Below are positions 25,308-35,407 of a DNA stretch of 64,000 bases, piece by piece. Where the stretch lies: positions 620,001 to 684,000 of the forward strand of contig NC_134685.1 in NCBI RefSeq assembly GCF_024713945.1. Direction: 5' to 3'. The notes under the pieces are model-generated. The model saw nothing but the letters and a program-made list of their open reading frames with translations, searched no databases and was not told the origin of the DNA. Each line of letters begins with the position of its first letter. The stretch's first letter is position 1. A program made the translations under genes and the position numbers. This DNA comes from Dermatophagoides farinae. Lineage: Eukaryota; Arthropoda; Arachnida; Sarcoptiformes; Pyroglyphidae.

Positions 25308-28077
25308 GGTATTAAACAAAAAAAAAATTTGACATTTTTCTATGCACTGAAAATCTGAAAATGGATACAAAATAGACATCACCACCACTATTGATTGATG
25401 CTATAGCAAAGCAGATATTTGATGGATTTTCATTCACAATATATATTAAAAAAAAAACACAGAAAATCCCATCTAGCATACTACCAAAAAAAAAATGTCA
25501 AGTCATTTCAATGGATCAAAATCTATAATCATGTCAAAAACAAGGTGAATATCGAGATTTTCTCTTTTTTTTCATTGAAAAAAAAATCCAGGATAATTTT
25601 TTCTTATGGAAAAAAATCATTTTCTTGGGTTTTTGGAATATTTCAATCTTCTTTTCTTTTCTTCTCATCGAGATTCTTGTTATTTAGAGTTTAGATTTCT
25701 GGTTTTTATTTTTTTTTTCTTGTTGGTTCTGGCTATTTTTTTTTTTTTTGCAAATAAGAAAAAGATTTGTTTTCTCTTTTTGCATCCATTCTCACATAGA
25801 ATTTTTTTTTTGCCCTGGCTTTCCATTATTCTCTCAGATTTCTTTTTCATTTTTTCCGCACTGATGATGATGAAGATGACGACGGAGATTGAAAGCATAA
25901 ATGGAAAATTCATTTTTTTTTGCCACATTACTTTTCCATCTTGTGTTTTGTTTCACTTGAATCGATTGAATTGAGAACAAAAAAAAAGCAAGTTAAATGT
26001 TAAATGAAACACATACACACATGAAAAGAATGTGAAAAGAGAAATTTATTCATTCATTTTTCGAGAACACTTTAAAATTTTTTTTTCTTTCTCTCTCGTC
26101 ATACCAAAGAATTAATTAAAAGAATCACTGAATATTTATATAGATATATAGATAATTTATGTACCTCTATGGATGACCTGAATTTAAAATTCGAAAATTG
26201 ATTGAATACAATGTATCAATGTGTGTTTATTTTTGCCCTCATCATCATCATCATCATTTGTTGTTTATAATTTGATATATACAGAATACAGAATTCATTA
26301 TTTTATATTCTCAATTTTGAATGAATGAATAAATAAAAGCAACAACAAGTAGTAGTAGACTGTTTGAATCTATTATATAGACACAAGAAAGAAAATCTGG
26401 AAATTCTTTTTCTTTTTTTTTTTTTTTTTGGTTACTAAATTTAGGTTTTTTTTTCTTTCATTCACAATTCACAATTCATTCATTCATTCAATGTGAATTT
26501 GTCGATTTGATTGACTCTCAGTGTGTGTGTGTGTGTGTGTGTGTGTGTATTTGTTTTTGATTTTGATACAGTTTTCGTCGAGTTTTTTTTCTTGGTTTTT
26601 GTATATACAAAAAAAAAATTTTGTTTTTCTTTCATTTTTTTTTTGGTTCAAATCAAACCAGCAAATAAATAATCAATCGCACACACACCCACCCACCCAC
26701 ACAGACCACCAAAATACTAATCATCATCATCATCATCAAAAATTGGATCAGTTCTGGTTTTTTTTCTGATTCAATGTTTATTTGATGTTATTTGTGTATA
26801 ATGTGCATACACAGCATGTTTATAGAATCAATAACCCAGGAAAAATATAGAGAAATGAAAGCTAAACATTTTCAAACAAAAAAAATTTTCATCATCATCA
26901 TAATCAAATTCGTTATTTTGTAAACTGAAAAAAATTTCTCTGTTAGATTCACAATTCTATCCACCTGTTTTATTAATAATAAACAGGCTACGAAAAAAGC
27001 CAATAAAATTCTTTTTCCTTTTTTTTTCAACCTTTTCATTCTTTATTTATTTAAAAACACACACACACACACACGCCCACATTATCATATTAGTTACATG
27101 TGGAAAATATTATTAATTTAGCACAACTTTGCATCTACCAAACACAAACAACAACAACAACAATAATGATGATGATAATGATGCTTACAAGACACTGACA
27201 CATCATCATTATTATCAATAGAGTATGAGAGTTGAGAATTAAGAGCTTCTGTGTAGTTGAAGTGCAAAAACAAAAAATAAAAATTGATTCCAAAGAATAT
27301 CTATCTATCTACTAAAATTCTTCCGTATACAACTTTGAAATGAGTTTTTTTTCTGCTCACTTTTTTGTGGACAAAATGGAATAAGAATTTTTTCTATTTA
27401 TGTCTGGTATGGTAATCATCATCATTCGAACAGAAAAAAAGTGTTTAGAGAATTATTTTCTCTCTCACTCTCTCAGAAAGAATTTTTTTTTTTTTTGATT
27501 CGTTGGTCGGTTGATTGCTTTTTGTTGTGTAATTCTGGATCGGTTATTTTTCTTATATTCTCTCTACTGGTAACTGGTTTCAATCATCAATTTTTCACTA
27601 TCCAGTTTTTTCAGTTTTTTTTGGTTGAAATGTTCCAGGAACATCAGAAAAAACGAACGAAAGAACGAAGAAACTTATGCATCAACACACAAAATAATGT
27701 ATTAGTGAAATTTTTTTTTCTTCAATTTCAATTTTTTCGATTAGAAAATCAAAAAAAAAAAAAAAATAAAAATCACTTACATTTGAATCAGCCATAACAT
27801 AGTATGATGATGTTGTTGTTCCAGTGATGGATGATTCAGATATCGATAGTGATGATGATGATGATGATGATGGTAGAATAATAATTGCCGTCATGATAAT
27901 TATCATCATTGATAATAAAAATGATAATGATGGTGATGATTTGATTGTAAATAAATTATTCACAATTCTTATCATCTTCATCATCATCATCGTTGTTGTT
28001 GTTGTTGTTTTATTCATTATTATCGATATCGATTTTGAATTCAAATTTGATTGATCATCATTGATTATTGGCAACAT
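1252..28077 (-). CDS. trol: Perlecan (basement-membrane heparan sulfate proteoglycan core protein)
   Basis: Large secreted basement-membrane protein that in other animals organises matrix, growth-factor signalling and muscle attachment. I join 30 exons, 5' to 3': 28077-27781, 19934-18707, 18460-18242, 18125-18000, 17932-17813, 17589-17461, 17046-16983, 16736-16687, 16070-15954, 15851-15462, 15380-15330, 15214-15016, 14936-14832, 14622-14573, 14102-14022, 13939-13881, 13806-13737, 13495-13265, 13196-12059, 11695-11623, 11527-11446, 11302-11189, 10773-10540, 10422-9308, 9250-6501, 6441-5603, 5357-4461, 4395-4099, 3862-2247, 2163-1252. Lengths sum to 13,653 bases, exactly 4,551 codons with the stop, which supports every phase choice. 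Domain order is signal peptide, charged low-complexity region, LDLa array, two Ig, laminin IV-A/LE blocks, eleven Ig with an embedded LDLa, then LamG-EGF2-LamG-EGF2-LamG, the perlecan signature. Length is close to human perlecan (about 4,390). The first exon is the least certain. Confidence 0.93.
4099..6441 (-). other. trol: Perlecan Ig array (domain IV) with embedded LDLa
   Basis: Exon 26 (6441-5603) holds the end of one Ig and two more, with standard YVCSAEN, YVCSLQS and YYCLGY strands. Exon 27 (5357-4461) has two Ig domains and then an LDLa module with the core [16 protein letters not shown] at its 3' end. Exon 28 (4395-4099) is one further Ig. The boundary after exon 26 is GTAAGT in phase 1, but reading through it stays open (see the separate entry for 5505-5602). 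Confidence 0.88.
5505..5602 (-). other. In-frame transmembrane extension of perlecan exon 26 (candidate alternative C-terminus)
   Basis: Reading past the exon 26 donor gives 32 more residues before TAA at 5505-5507: a short linker KLIE, a hydrophobic helix of about 21 residues ([20 protein letters not shown]) and a basic tail ARYLGKR. The helix follows the last strand of an Ig domain, a sensible place for a type I anchor. The stretch uses codons such as GCG, AGC, CTG, GGC and AGG, which are rarer in the surrounding exons, and is visibly richer in G/C than adjoining intron. A second donor-like site (AAAAG then GTAATA) overlaps the stop. Whether it is ever translated cannot be told from DNA. 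Confidence 0.5.
6501..13495 (-). other. trol: Perlecan Ig and three laminin IV-A / laminin-EGF blocks
   Basis: Exon 18 finishes an Ig domain. Exons 19, 24 and 25 each encode a laminin IV-A (domain B) globule, recognised by repeated sequence such as [31 protein letters not shown] and [18 protein letters not shown], flanked by Cys-rich laminin-type EGF repeats. Exons 20-21 carry a split LE repeat, and exons 22-23 two more LDLa modules. After the third IV-A globule exon 25 continues through LE repeats into four complete Ig domains and part of a fifth. This matches perlecan domains III and IV. Confidence 0.9.
13737..18460 (-). other. trol: Perlecan LDLa array with one complete Ig and the start of a second
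   Basis: Exons 3-17. Eleven LDL-receptor class A modules follow the first one, each with six Cys and the calcium-cage DxSDE motif (for example [24 protein letters not shown]). Most are single exons bounded by phase-1 introns; three are split inside the module (17046/16736, 15016/14936, 14832/14622), and one runs over three exons (14102-13737). Exon 10 (15851-15462) carries an LDLa plus a complete Ig domain; exons 11-12 add a Ser-, Asp- and Gln-rich linker. Exon 17 closes the last LDLa and opens the next Ig, which is finished by exon 18. In vertebrates only four LDLa modules occur here; arthropod trol arrays are longer. Confidence 0.85.
18707..19934 (-). other. trol: Perlecan exon 2: charge-segregated low-complexity region plus first LDLa
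   Basis: About 409 residues. It opens with a Gly run after the acceptor (CTATAG), then a His/Gln/Lys/Arg/Asn-rich basic half, then a strongly acidic half (long Asp runs with Glu and Asn), a Thr-rich stretch, and one LDLa module with the [16 protein letters not shown] core. Vertebrate perlecan has a SEA domain and Ser-Gly-Asp glycosaminoglycan sites here; I see neither a SEA-like fold nor any Ser-Gly dipeptide in this exon. The exon leaves in phase 1. Confidence 0.8.
20526..20640. repeat. Imperfect tandem duplication (about 64-base period)
   Basis: Copy one at 20526-20579 and copy two at 20590-20640 share nearly all bases (TTCTTCATCC, then ATTTGAGGTGTAAGTAGAAT, then TTTTGTTTTTCTTGT). They differ by a few indels near ATAAGATGTA versus TAAGAT. 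Only two copies. Confidence 0.8.
23632..23657 (+). repeat. GGTAA pentanucleotide repeat
   Basis: About four GGTAA units followed by GTAA units, which on the plus strand make a run of strong splice-donor-like strings. It lies on the non-coding strand of the perlecan intron, so it is probably just a microsatellite. Confidence 0.7.
27781..28077 (-). other. trol: Perlecan exon 1: signal peptide
   Basis: Open frame ending at a consensus donor (AAT then GTAAGT) in phase 0, matching the phase-0 acceptor at 19934. It contains a basic stretch followed by a long hydrophobic run ([17 protein letters not shown]) and Ser-rich sequence, as expected of a cleaved signal. Two starts are possible, ATG at 28077 or ATG at 28017; the latter puts the hydrophobic core nearer the N-terminus. 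Assignment to perlecan rests on strand, phase, signal-peptide content and absence of other coding sequence in between, so it is inference. Confidence 0.6.
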
Positions 28078-28140
28078 GATTGTTATCGAAATACAAACAC
28101 ACACACACACACAGACTAAACAAATATATAAGACAATCAA

Positions 28141-31100
28141 ATTCTTTCTATTCTGGAAAAAATTGCCATTTACAGAATTATTTCCATTTTCAAATTCATT
28201 GTGACATTTTAGTCTTTTGTTAGCACATTAATTTCTTTTGTTGTTGTTGTTGTTGTTGTTGCTGTGTTGTTGTCGTCGTTGTTGTTTATCGTACACACAT
28301 ATATTATTACAATGATGAATATTTTGTTTTTCAGGGATTAAATCCGTATTAATATACGTATATATATTTCATTATATGATGTTAATCTTGGATCTTGGAA
28401 TCTTGTAAAATATTGCACGATTACAAAACATACATACACAGAGACACAGATGGAATTAATCACAACAACAAAAACAACAAGATGATCACTGTCAGAGAGA
28501 GAAAAAAAATTCAAATAAGAAGAAGAAATAGAAAAAAGCTCACGAAGAAAAAAACAAAAGAAGATGAAATTTGATGTTTTTTTCTTGTCGATTGATTGAT
28601 TCTTCTTAGGTCATCATCAACATCGTTGTCGTTGTCGTAATGGATTTGATTGGAAATCGATTTCAATTTTGCTTTTTTTTGTTGTTGTTTTTTTTGCTTT
28701 GGCACAACAAGAAGGAAAGAAACAACTACTGCAATGATGATTGTGACCGAAATTTTGTTTTGTTTTTTTTTCGTTGCTGGAACAGCAGTAAAAGCCAAGT
28801 GAAAACAATTTCGAAAAAAAACCAAGAAGAAGAAGTAGTGATGTGATCGGTTACTTTACTGGTTGATTTACTAGAAAAGTTGGTTTCTGGTTTTTTTTCC
28901 CAATCTCACTGGTCGAGTTTTAGGCTTGAATGAATTTTTGAATGTTTTACCCTCGGAAAAAAAACCAACCATTCCAGAATTGTACTACTACAACTCGAAC
29001 GATTCAACAGCAGCACTATTCCCTGGGTCTTGAGACACTACCAAAACAAAATTTGACAATTTGACTTGTTTTGCTTGCTTGTTGGTCGTTTCACATGGAA
29101 TGAGAATTCAACTGACTGTATGTGTGGCAATGGTGTGTTCACTTGATTCAAATAAACTATTTTGAATATTGAACTTGGTGAAAGCGAAAGTTTCATAACG
29201 ATGGTTGGTTAGGCTTCTGTAGCTGCTGCTGGTGCATTCTCATCGTTGTGCTGGTCGATTTGATTTGATTCGAATCGGGAAAAAATTTTTTTTTTTGTTT
29301 CTTATGGCATTTTGAATAATGCTACTACCGGGATATTCGTCGTCGCGTTTGTTGCGGATTTTTTTTTCGCTGTTTCGTCCACTATTCCTCAATTCTATAC
29401 ATTTTTTTTTGTTTTGTTTTGTTATTCGATACAAACGATACATTCGTCGTGAATGGTAGAACTGTAAGATTTTTTTTCTTGTTTGTTTGTTTCCATTTTG
29501 TTGGTGGTTTTTGTTTCGGTCCCCATAATTCATCCACATTCATGGTTTCACGATTGTGTGTGTGTGTGAATGTGGCCACCATTTCGAATCGTTTGTTGTG
29601 CTTGTTCTGGGGGCTTTTTTTTCCTTGTTTACAAAAGAATTAAGAACAGTTCAACAATGGCCTGGAAAAAAAGAAAGAATGAATGAATGAATGTTGATAA
29701 AAGTTTTTTTTTCATTTCTTGCCTTTTTGCCTTGGTAGTAGAACACTTGAAATTCATCCTTTTTTTGTGTCCAAAAAATTTTACAGATAGTCTTCTTGCA
29801 AATCCATTTCATGTAACAATAGTAGGATTTGGATAAAAGAAACAAAAAAAAATGCAGTGAATGATGTGTTGAAATGAAAACAAAAGTTAATTCCAACTTT
29901 CGACATTTGTTCGTTCATTCATTCATTGATGATGATAAATTCTCTCTATGTGGATAATCTTTTAGTAATGAATCCGAAAAGAATGGACCACTAAAATTAT
30001 AGTCCACTATTATAAATTTACAATTCTTTATTATTATCTTGACAGTTTCATTATCTTCATTCTTTTTGATGGTTGATGAACCAGATGCCCTAACGAAAGA
30101 CTAAAGGGAAAAATAAAATATTTTCAAGATGAATTATTCACTGTATATAAATGAATTGAAGAAAAAAAGATACACCTGTAATGTTGGATCATATCATATC
30201 ACATATATGGATAGATAGATAGATAGATTATACTTGAATGTATTTGTTTGGTCTCATTAGTGCCGTTTCTATAGAGTCTCATTAATGATAACAATTTTCT
30301 GTTTTTTGGTCGATTATCGTTACCAAATGCTGCTGTTATGACATTTTCTCTTGATGATGATGATGATGATATTATCATCATAAATGACCAGGAATATTTT
30401 GCTTTGTTTGTTGGTTTTTTTTTGTTCTGTTCTAGATTCGTGGTTGTTGTCGTTGTTGTTGTTTTACCAACCTGGAAAATAAAAAAAAAGAAGAAAAAAA
30501 TAATAATTAATTATCATCATCATTATCATTATATAAATGAGAAGTTCTGGTGTACTCATAAACTTGAATGAACGAAATAAAAAACAATGAAATTTTCTCA
30601 TTTTCATCTTGTTTATGATGAAAAATTTTTCTTGGTTTGTCATACACACACAACGAAACCCACGCACACGAATCTCAGAATTTATAAAATTAAAAACATA
30701 AATAAAATGACCATGAAATGACCAGATATCATCAAAACAAAGAAAACTAATACAGTGGGTGAAAATGGGAGACAAAAAAAATCATCATCATCATTATCCA
30801 ATCATCAAACAGCAGGTGTACACAGTATGGTTAGTTGGTTGATTGGTTGGTTCCACACACACACAAACCAATTTTCGATCATCACTTGGATATATATCAC
30901 ATTAGGTTCATGATAATATCAATAATTTATAGATAAAAATGTCATACCTTTTCCCTTACGCCTTACTAGACTCGTTTTACATATCTCAATTTTGACATTT
31001 TTTTTTCAATGTTGAAAACTATGACATACAATGGTGCGCCAATGGTGGTGGTGGTTCATGTTGGCCACACACATGATTTCATTATTCAATGTGGAAAATT

Positions 31101-33092
31101 TTCGATTAAATCTTTGTCGTCTTGTTTTCTTCATAATCGATGTATATTATATGCACACACACACAGACAATGATAATTTTTTGAAAAACAATAAATGGTA
31201 AATGAATGAATCACAACAACAACAACAACATGATGATGATGATGATGATCTTCATTTTTTTTTGTTCGTTAATTTGTTGATAGTTTTTGTTTGATAATAT
31301 AATATAATCAGGGCGAATTTTTTTTTTGTTTGAGAATGAAGAGGTTGAATTGAATGTAACCAGAATTGAAGAAAAAAAAATAGTAAACACGCCCAAAAAA
31401 AAATTCATGTTTGTTATAACAATTTTTTTTTTTGGCAACCACAACAACAATGGCCGAGAATCCGAATTATCCGGTTCTTTACATATCGAGACATGATGAA
31501 TAAACCTATTATGGATCAGCAGGAAAAAAAAAGAATTAGATTTTGGAATAGAAAAAAAATTTTTTTTTTTGTTTCTCATAAAATGTAATACCCCATATGA
31601 TGAAACGATAAGTGACAGCAGCGAAAATGAGAAACAAAACTAAAAAAAAATTCTTGACCAACGTGACCGACGATAGCAAAAAACAATTTTCGTACAATAA
31701 TAATTCCTAATATAAAACCCGGAATATATTTTCGGTGAAAGGTGTCAATTCATGCGAATACCCGATAGAAATAATTTTCTGTCATTATTATCTTTTTGTC
31801 CATGTGGAGAGCGAACGAATGAGTGAAAAAGAGAGAGAGAGAGAGAGAAGAAGCTTATAGTCCAAAGTCGGTGGTATATTTTCTTTGAATATAGCCAAGT
31901 GGATGGTTATTGGGTTTTTTTCTTTTGGATTCTGGTCTTTTTTGTTGTTGTTGTTGTTGTAGTTTAAATCCGATTATATGTGGGCATCCTATTTGGCCAA
32001 TGATGATGATGATGATGATGATGATGTCTTTATTGCCCATTTTACAGTCTTCATCACATTTTGTTGGTTTTTGTATTCGGATATTTCGATCGTAGTCATC
32101 GTCGTCGTCGTACAAAATGATTCATTTTCCTCATTTTTGTCTTTTGCCATAGTCTTATCGAATACACTATGGTGTACCCCAAGATAATAAAATGAATGTT
32201 GAATGGTAATGAATTTGACCGCAAAAAAAGAAAGTTAATTGAAAACAAAGCGACTGCTGAAATCATCGTGCGTGATTCATTGAAAATTTTAATTATTTTC
32301 TTATGAAAAACAAAACAAAAAATATAAATTTAAATTGAAATTCAAATGAAAATCACAAAATAAAACCGGATATAATCATCAAATGATAATTATCATCATC
32401 TGGATAATGATGATGATGATGATGGTTTATCGTTCGATTTGACCGTTCATAAATGACAGGCTCATTATCACCATCATCATCATTATCATTAATGTCCAAG
32501 TTTTTTTTTGAGATTCTTTCATCGAATTTATCTTATTTTTTTCAAATTTAGATTCTTAAATAATTTTTTAATGACCTAGACAACGTAAATGACTTTTTAT
32601 TTTTTTTTCGGTGGAAAACATTGTTGTTGTTTTGTTTTCTTGGATGATGAAAACATCCGGTACAAAACATGAAGAATTTTTTTTTTAGTTTTGTTTGTGA
32701 AACAGATTTTATGTTTTTTTTTTATTTGTAATGATAATTAATTTACAATATATACAATCATAATAACAACAACAACAATGACGACGACGACGACGACCAA
32801 GAGATAAGAACCAGAAACTTTTAGTTTTCCAAATTTTTTTGATGAACACCCACCAACCCATTGGGTAAGTGGAACAGAAGAAAATCTTGAGTCATAATGA
32901 TGAACTGGACTGGACTGATTGAAGTAGAGTAATTATGGCCATTTGAGAATTTGTCCGAAAATCATTTCAATGATGATGATGATGATGATGATGAGTCAGC
33001 GAAAATGGACCAAACCGAATGAAAACAAAAAATCTCAACCCAAACATAATTGTCCTGATTTTTTTTTCACATGTCATCAACATTGACGATAA
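28141..33092. other. Intergenic region upstream of perlecan; possible promoter zone at 28.8-29.6 kb
   Basis: No coding sequence recognised. Most is microsatellite and poly(A/T). Between about 28,850 and 29,600 the sequence is more complex and has more CpG (for example around 29,340-29,360, GTCGTCGCGTTTGTTGCGG), which would suit a promoter or 5' UTR exon of perlecan transcribed leftward. That is inference only. Confidence 0.3.
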
Positions 33093-34881
33093 TTATTCGA
33101 GATCACTGGTATCATCGCAATCGAATGAATTTTCATTATAATAAACAGTTTTTGGTGAGTATTCATTAAAATTTTCATCAAGTTTAAAATCTGTGAAAAA
33201 AACAGACAAAAAAGAATAAAATAAAATTACCATCCATCTAAAATTTAATAAAAATTTACCCTGTTCATCGTAACCAACATCTACTAGATAAAGACCACAT
33301 GCCGGTACCATGGTGGATAATCGTTTCTGAATGTTACGCGATAATGGCCATCTTTGTCGTTGCATTATCATAATTTCTTTTCCATTCGAATCAATATCAT
33401 CATCATCATCATCATTTTCCGGTATCATTGATCGTAATTCTTCGATGGTAATATGGCCAAGACCAACATCAATAATGGCGGCAACCATACGACGAATTTG
33501 ATTATAGAGAAAAGAATTGGCTTGTATGAAAAATTCATAAAATTCAATATTGGAATTTCCACCAATAACAACAACATTATCGAATGTATCAGAAATCGAA
33601 AGTTTTTGCAAATAAAATTTTTCAATAGTCTTTCGTGGATCTTTTTCACGATTATCACTTGAAAGTGTTGTAAAGTTACAAAAATTATGATAACCACAAA
33701 GTAACTTGCACGATTCATTCATTGCTTCTAAATTTAATGGTCTGAAAGAAAGTAAAAAAAAAAGAATGAAAAACTAAAATTAATTTCATTTTCGACAATG
33801 AAATCCAAAAATCAAAATCAAAACCAATAGTAGTTACCCAGCTATAATGTGGCATCGATTCACTAATGTTATTGGCAATATTGAACGAAATTGATTATAT
33901 TGGATTTGTTGTTGTTGTGCCGGTTTATAATGATTATTATGGTTATCATCTGTGTTGGGCAAAATAATCGAAGCAAACCGATATTTATACGAACGATATT
34001 TGGCATTAATACGGCTATGAAAATGTGATGAAACTAGACGTGCATCCAATATTCTATAGAGTTTGAAAATAAGAAAAAAAAATTTTTTTTTTTTTTTCTT
34101 GATTAAAGTTCAATTTTTTTTTCTTTGGTTCACAAATCAATCCATTTTTTTTTTTTTTTGATAAATAAATACATACGTTATATCGTGACCAGCATAGGAA
34201 AGTAGACGATTTGTGGCGGCCACAATGAATGATGGACGATAAATTGTAACTGGTAATGGATGTGTTAGATCAACATTTGCCGTATTCATTAATGCATGAA
34301 CACCAGAATCGGTACGTGAACTGAGGGCCAAACGAGCACCATAAACTGGACATAATGCACGATTCAATGAATTCTATGTGTATGATGAGAAAAAAACAAA
34401 CATTCAAAGTTTCTTTTTTTAAAATTTTTTTCAAGAATACAATTTACTTCAATGGCCGCTTGAATGGTACCATCTTCATCATCATTTTGTTTGTTCAAAA
34501 TTCCACCACCACCACCACCACCGAATAAATCGCCATCATTATAATCATCGATGATGGCTGCTTTCATGTTACGTCGAGTTTGTCGTTGTACACCTCTGTG
34601 TGTTTGTATTCATCAGAAAAAAAAATTTAAAAAAAGAGAACATGGAATCAAATGTTGAAAAATTAAAAACAAAAACAAAAACAAAAAAATTCCAATTTCC
34701 AATTGGAAATTCGAATGATGCTCGGTGTTTGTGTGTCAATATTTAACTTTTTTTTTGTCATCTTGTCGATTCGTGTCGATTACACACACACACACACACA
34801 AACATACTTGTATCTGGTTCCAATATACGCAATTTTAAGGAAATATCTACATGTACATAATAATTTTCCAATATTTGACAT
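33093..34881 (-). CDS. PUSL1: TruA/PUSL1-type tRNA pseudouridine synthase
   Basis: Isomerises uridine to pseudouridine in tRNA. Six exons: 34881-34808, 34595-34448, 34373-34177, 34053-33838, 33741-33260, 33190-33093 (TAA). Lengths total 1,215 bases, giving 404 residues with all phases agreeing. The catalytic motif SRTDSGVHAL is in exon 3 (Asp is the nucleophile), preceded by IAYIGTRYKGVQRQ in exons 1-2. Exon 4 has the HFHSR and KYRSYKYR strands, and exon 5 has NSFLYNQIRRMVAAIIDVG, the TruA C-terminal signature. GVHA rather than GVSA favours the bacterial/mitochondrial TruA-PUSL1 branch over PUS1 or PUS3. An Asp-rich insert follows the RRM helix, and a Gln/His insert sits in exon 4. Mitochondrial location is likely for the family but no clear presequence is seen. 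The start ATG at 34881 is the only one that leads into the conserved N-terminus. Confidence 0.88.
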
Positions 34882-35407
34882 TTTCTTTTTTTTTTGTTGC
34901 TGGTTGAAAAGTAAACAACGAAAAAAAATAAATAAATAAATGAAAAGAAACACTTTTGAAAAAAAATTGTAAAACAAAATTTACCATGTGTGGTGGTCGA
35001 TCAATCAGCTGATCATCATCATCATCATCGCCATCATCAGCAATTCAACTAATTTTCTGATGTCATGCAGCAAAGTTGTCATTTTTCGTTCTTGTATATT
35101 ATATTGGTCCAGGATTATGAATTACCGCGGTTATATTGATTATTATTAATTAGAGATCATATTCATCAAGAATCATTTAGAATCATATCATGTCATCTAT
35201 GAATGGAACACAATCGTGTTAATTTTCTAAATAATCAAAATCATTTCCATTTTTATTATTATCTCTCTTGTAATTATTAATTATTAATTAATTAAAATAT
35301 CAAATACAAACAAACAAACAAACAGATTAATTGATGCTAAAATCTTATTTTAGATAATTGTTGTGGGGAAAAACAAATCAATTTGAATTAAAATTTTTCG
35401 ATGATGA

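Larger units (their letters stand above)
19935..27780. other. Perlecan intron 1 (no gene seen)
   Basis: A 7.8 kb stretch of A/T-rich sequence with microsatellites: (GAT)n, (TTG)n, (CA)n, (CCAA)n and poly(A/T). Open frames here are short and made of repeats or Phe/Lys runs. The only non-simple structures I see are a tandem duplication at 20526-20640 and a GGTAA repeat near 23632. Enhancers may be present but cannot be read by eye. Confidence 0.6.

Noticed and set aside
20854-27600. Many open frames of 60-120 codons on both strands
   Set aside because: They consist of Phe/Lys/Ser runs and microsatellite translations (VCVCVC, HHHH, NNNN) with no domain, no phase-compatible splice partners and no conserved motif.
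28511-29900. Open frames around 28.5-29.9 kb as a possible separate gene
   Set aside because: Overlapping in several frames, low complexity, and none has a recognisable domain; treated as possible perlecan promoter/5' UTR zone instead.
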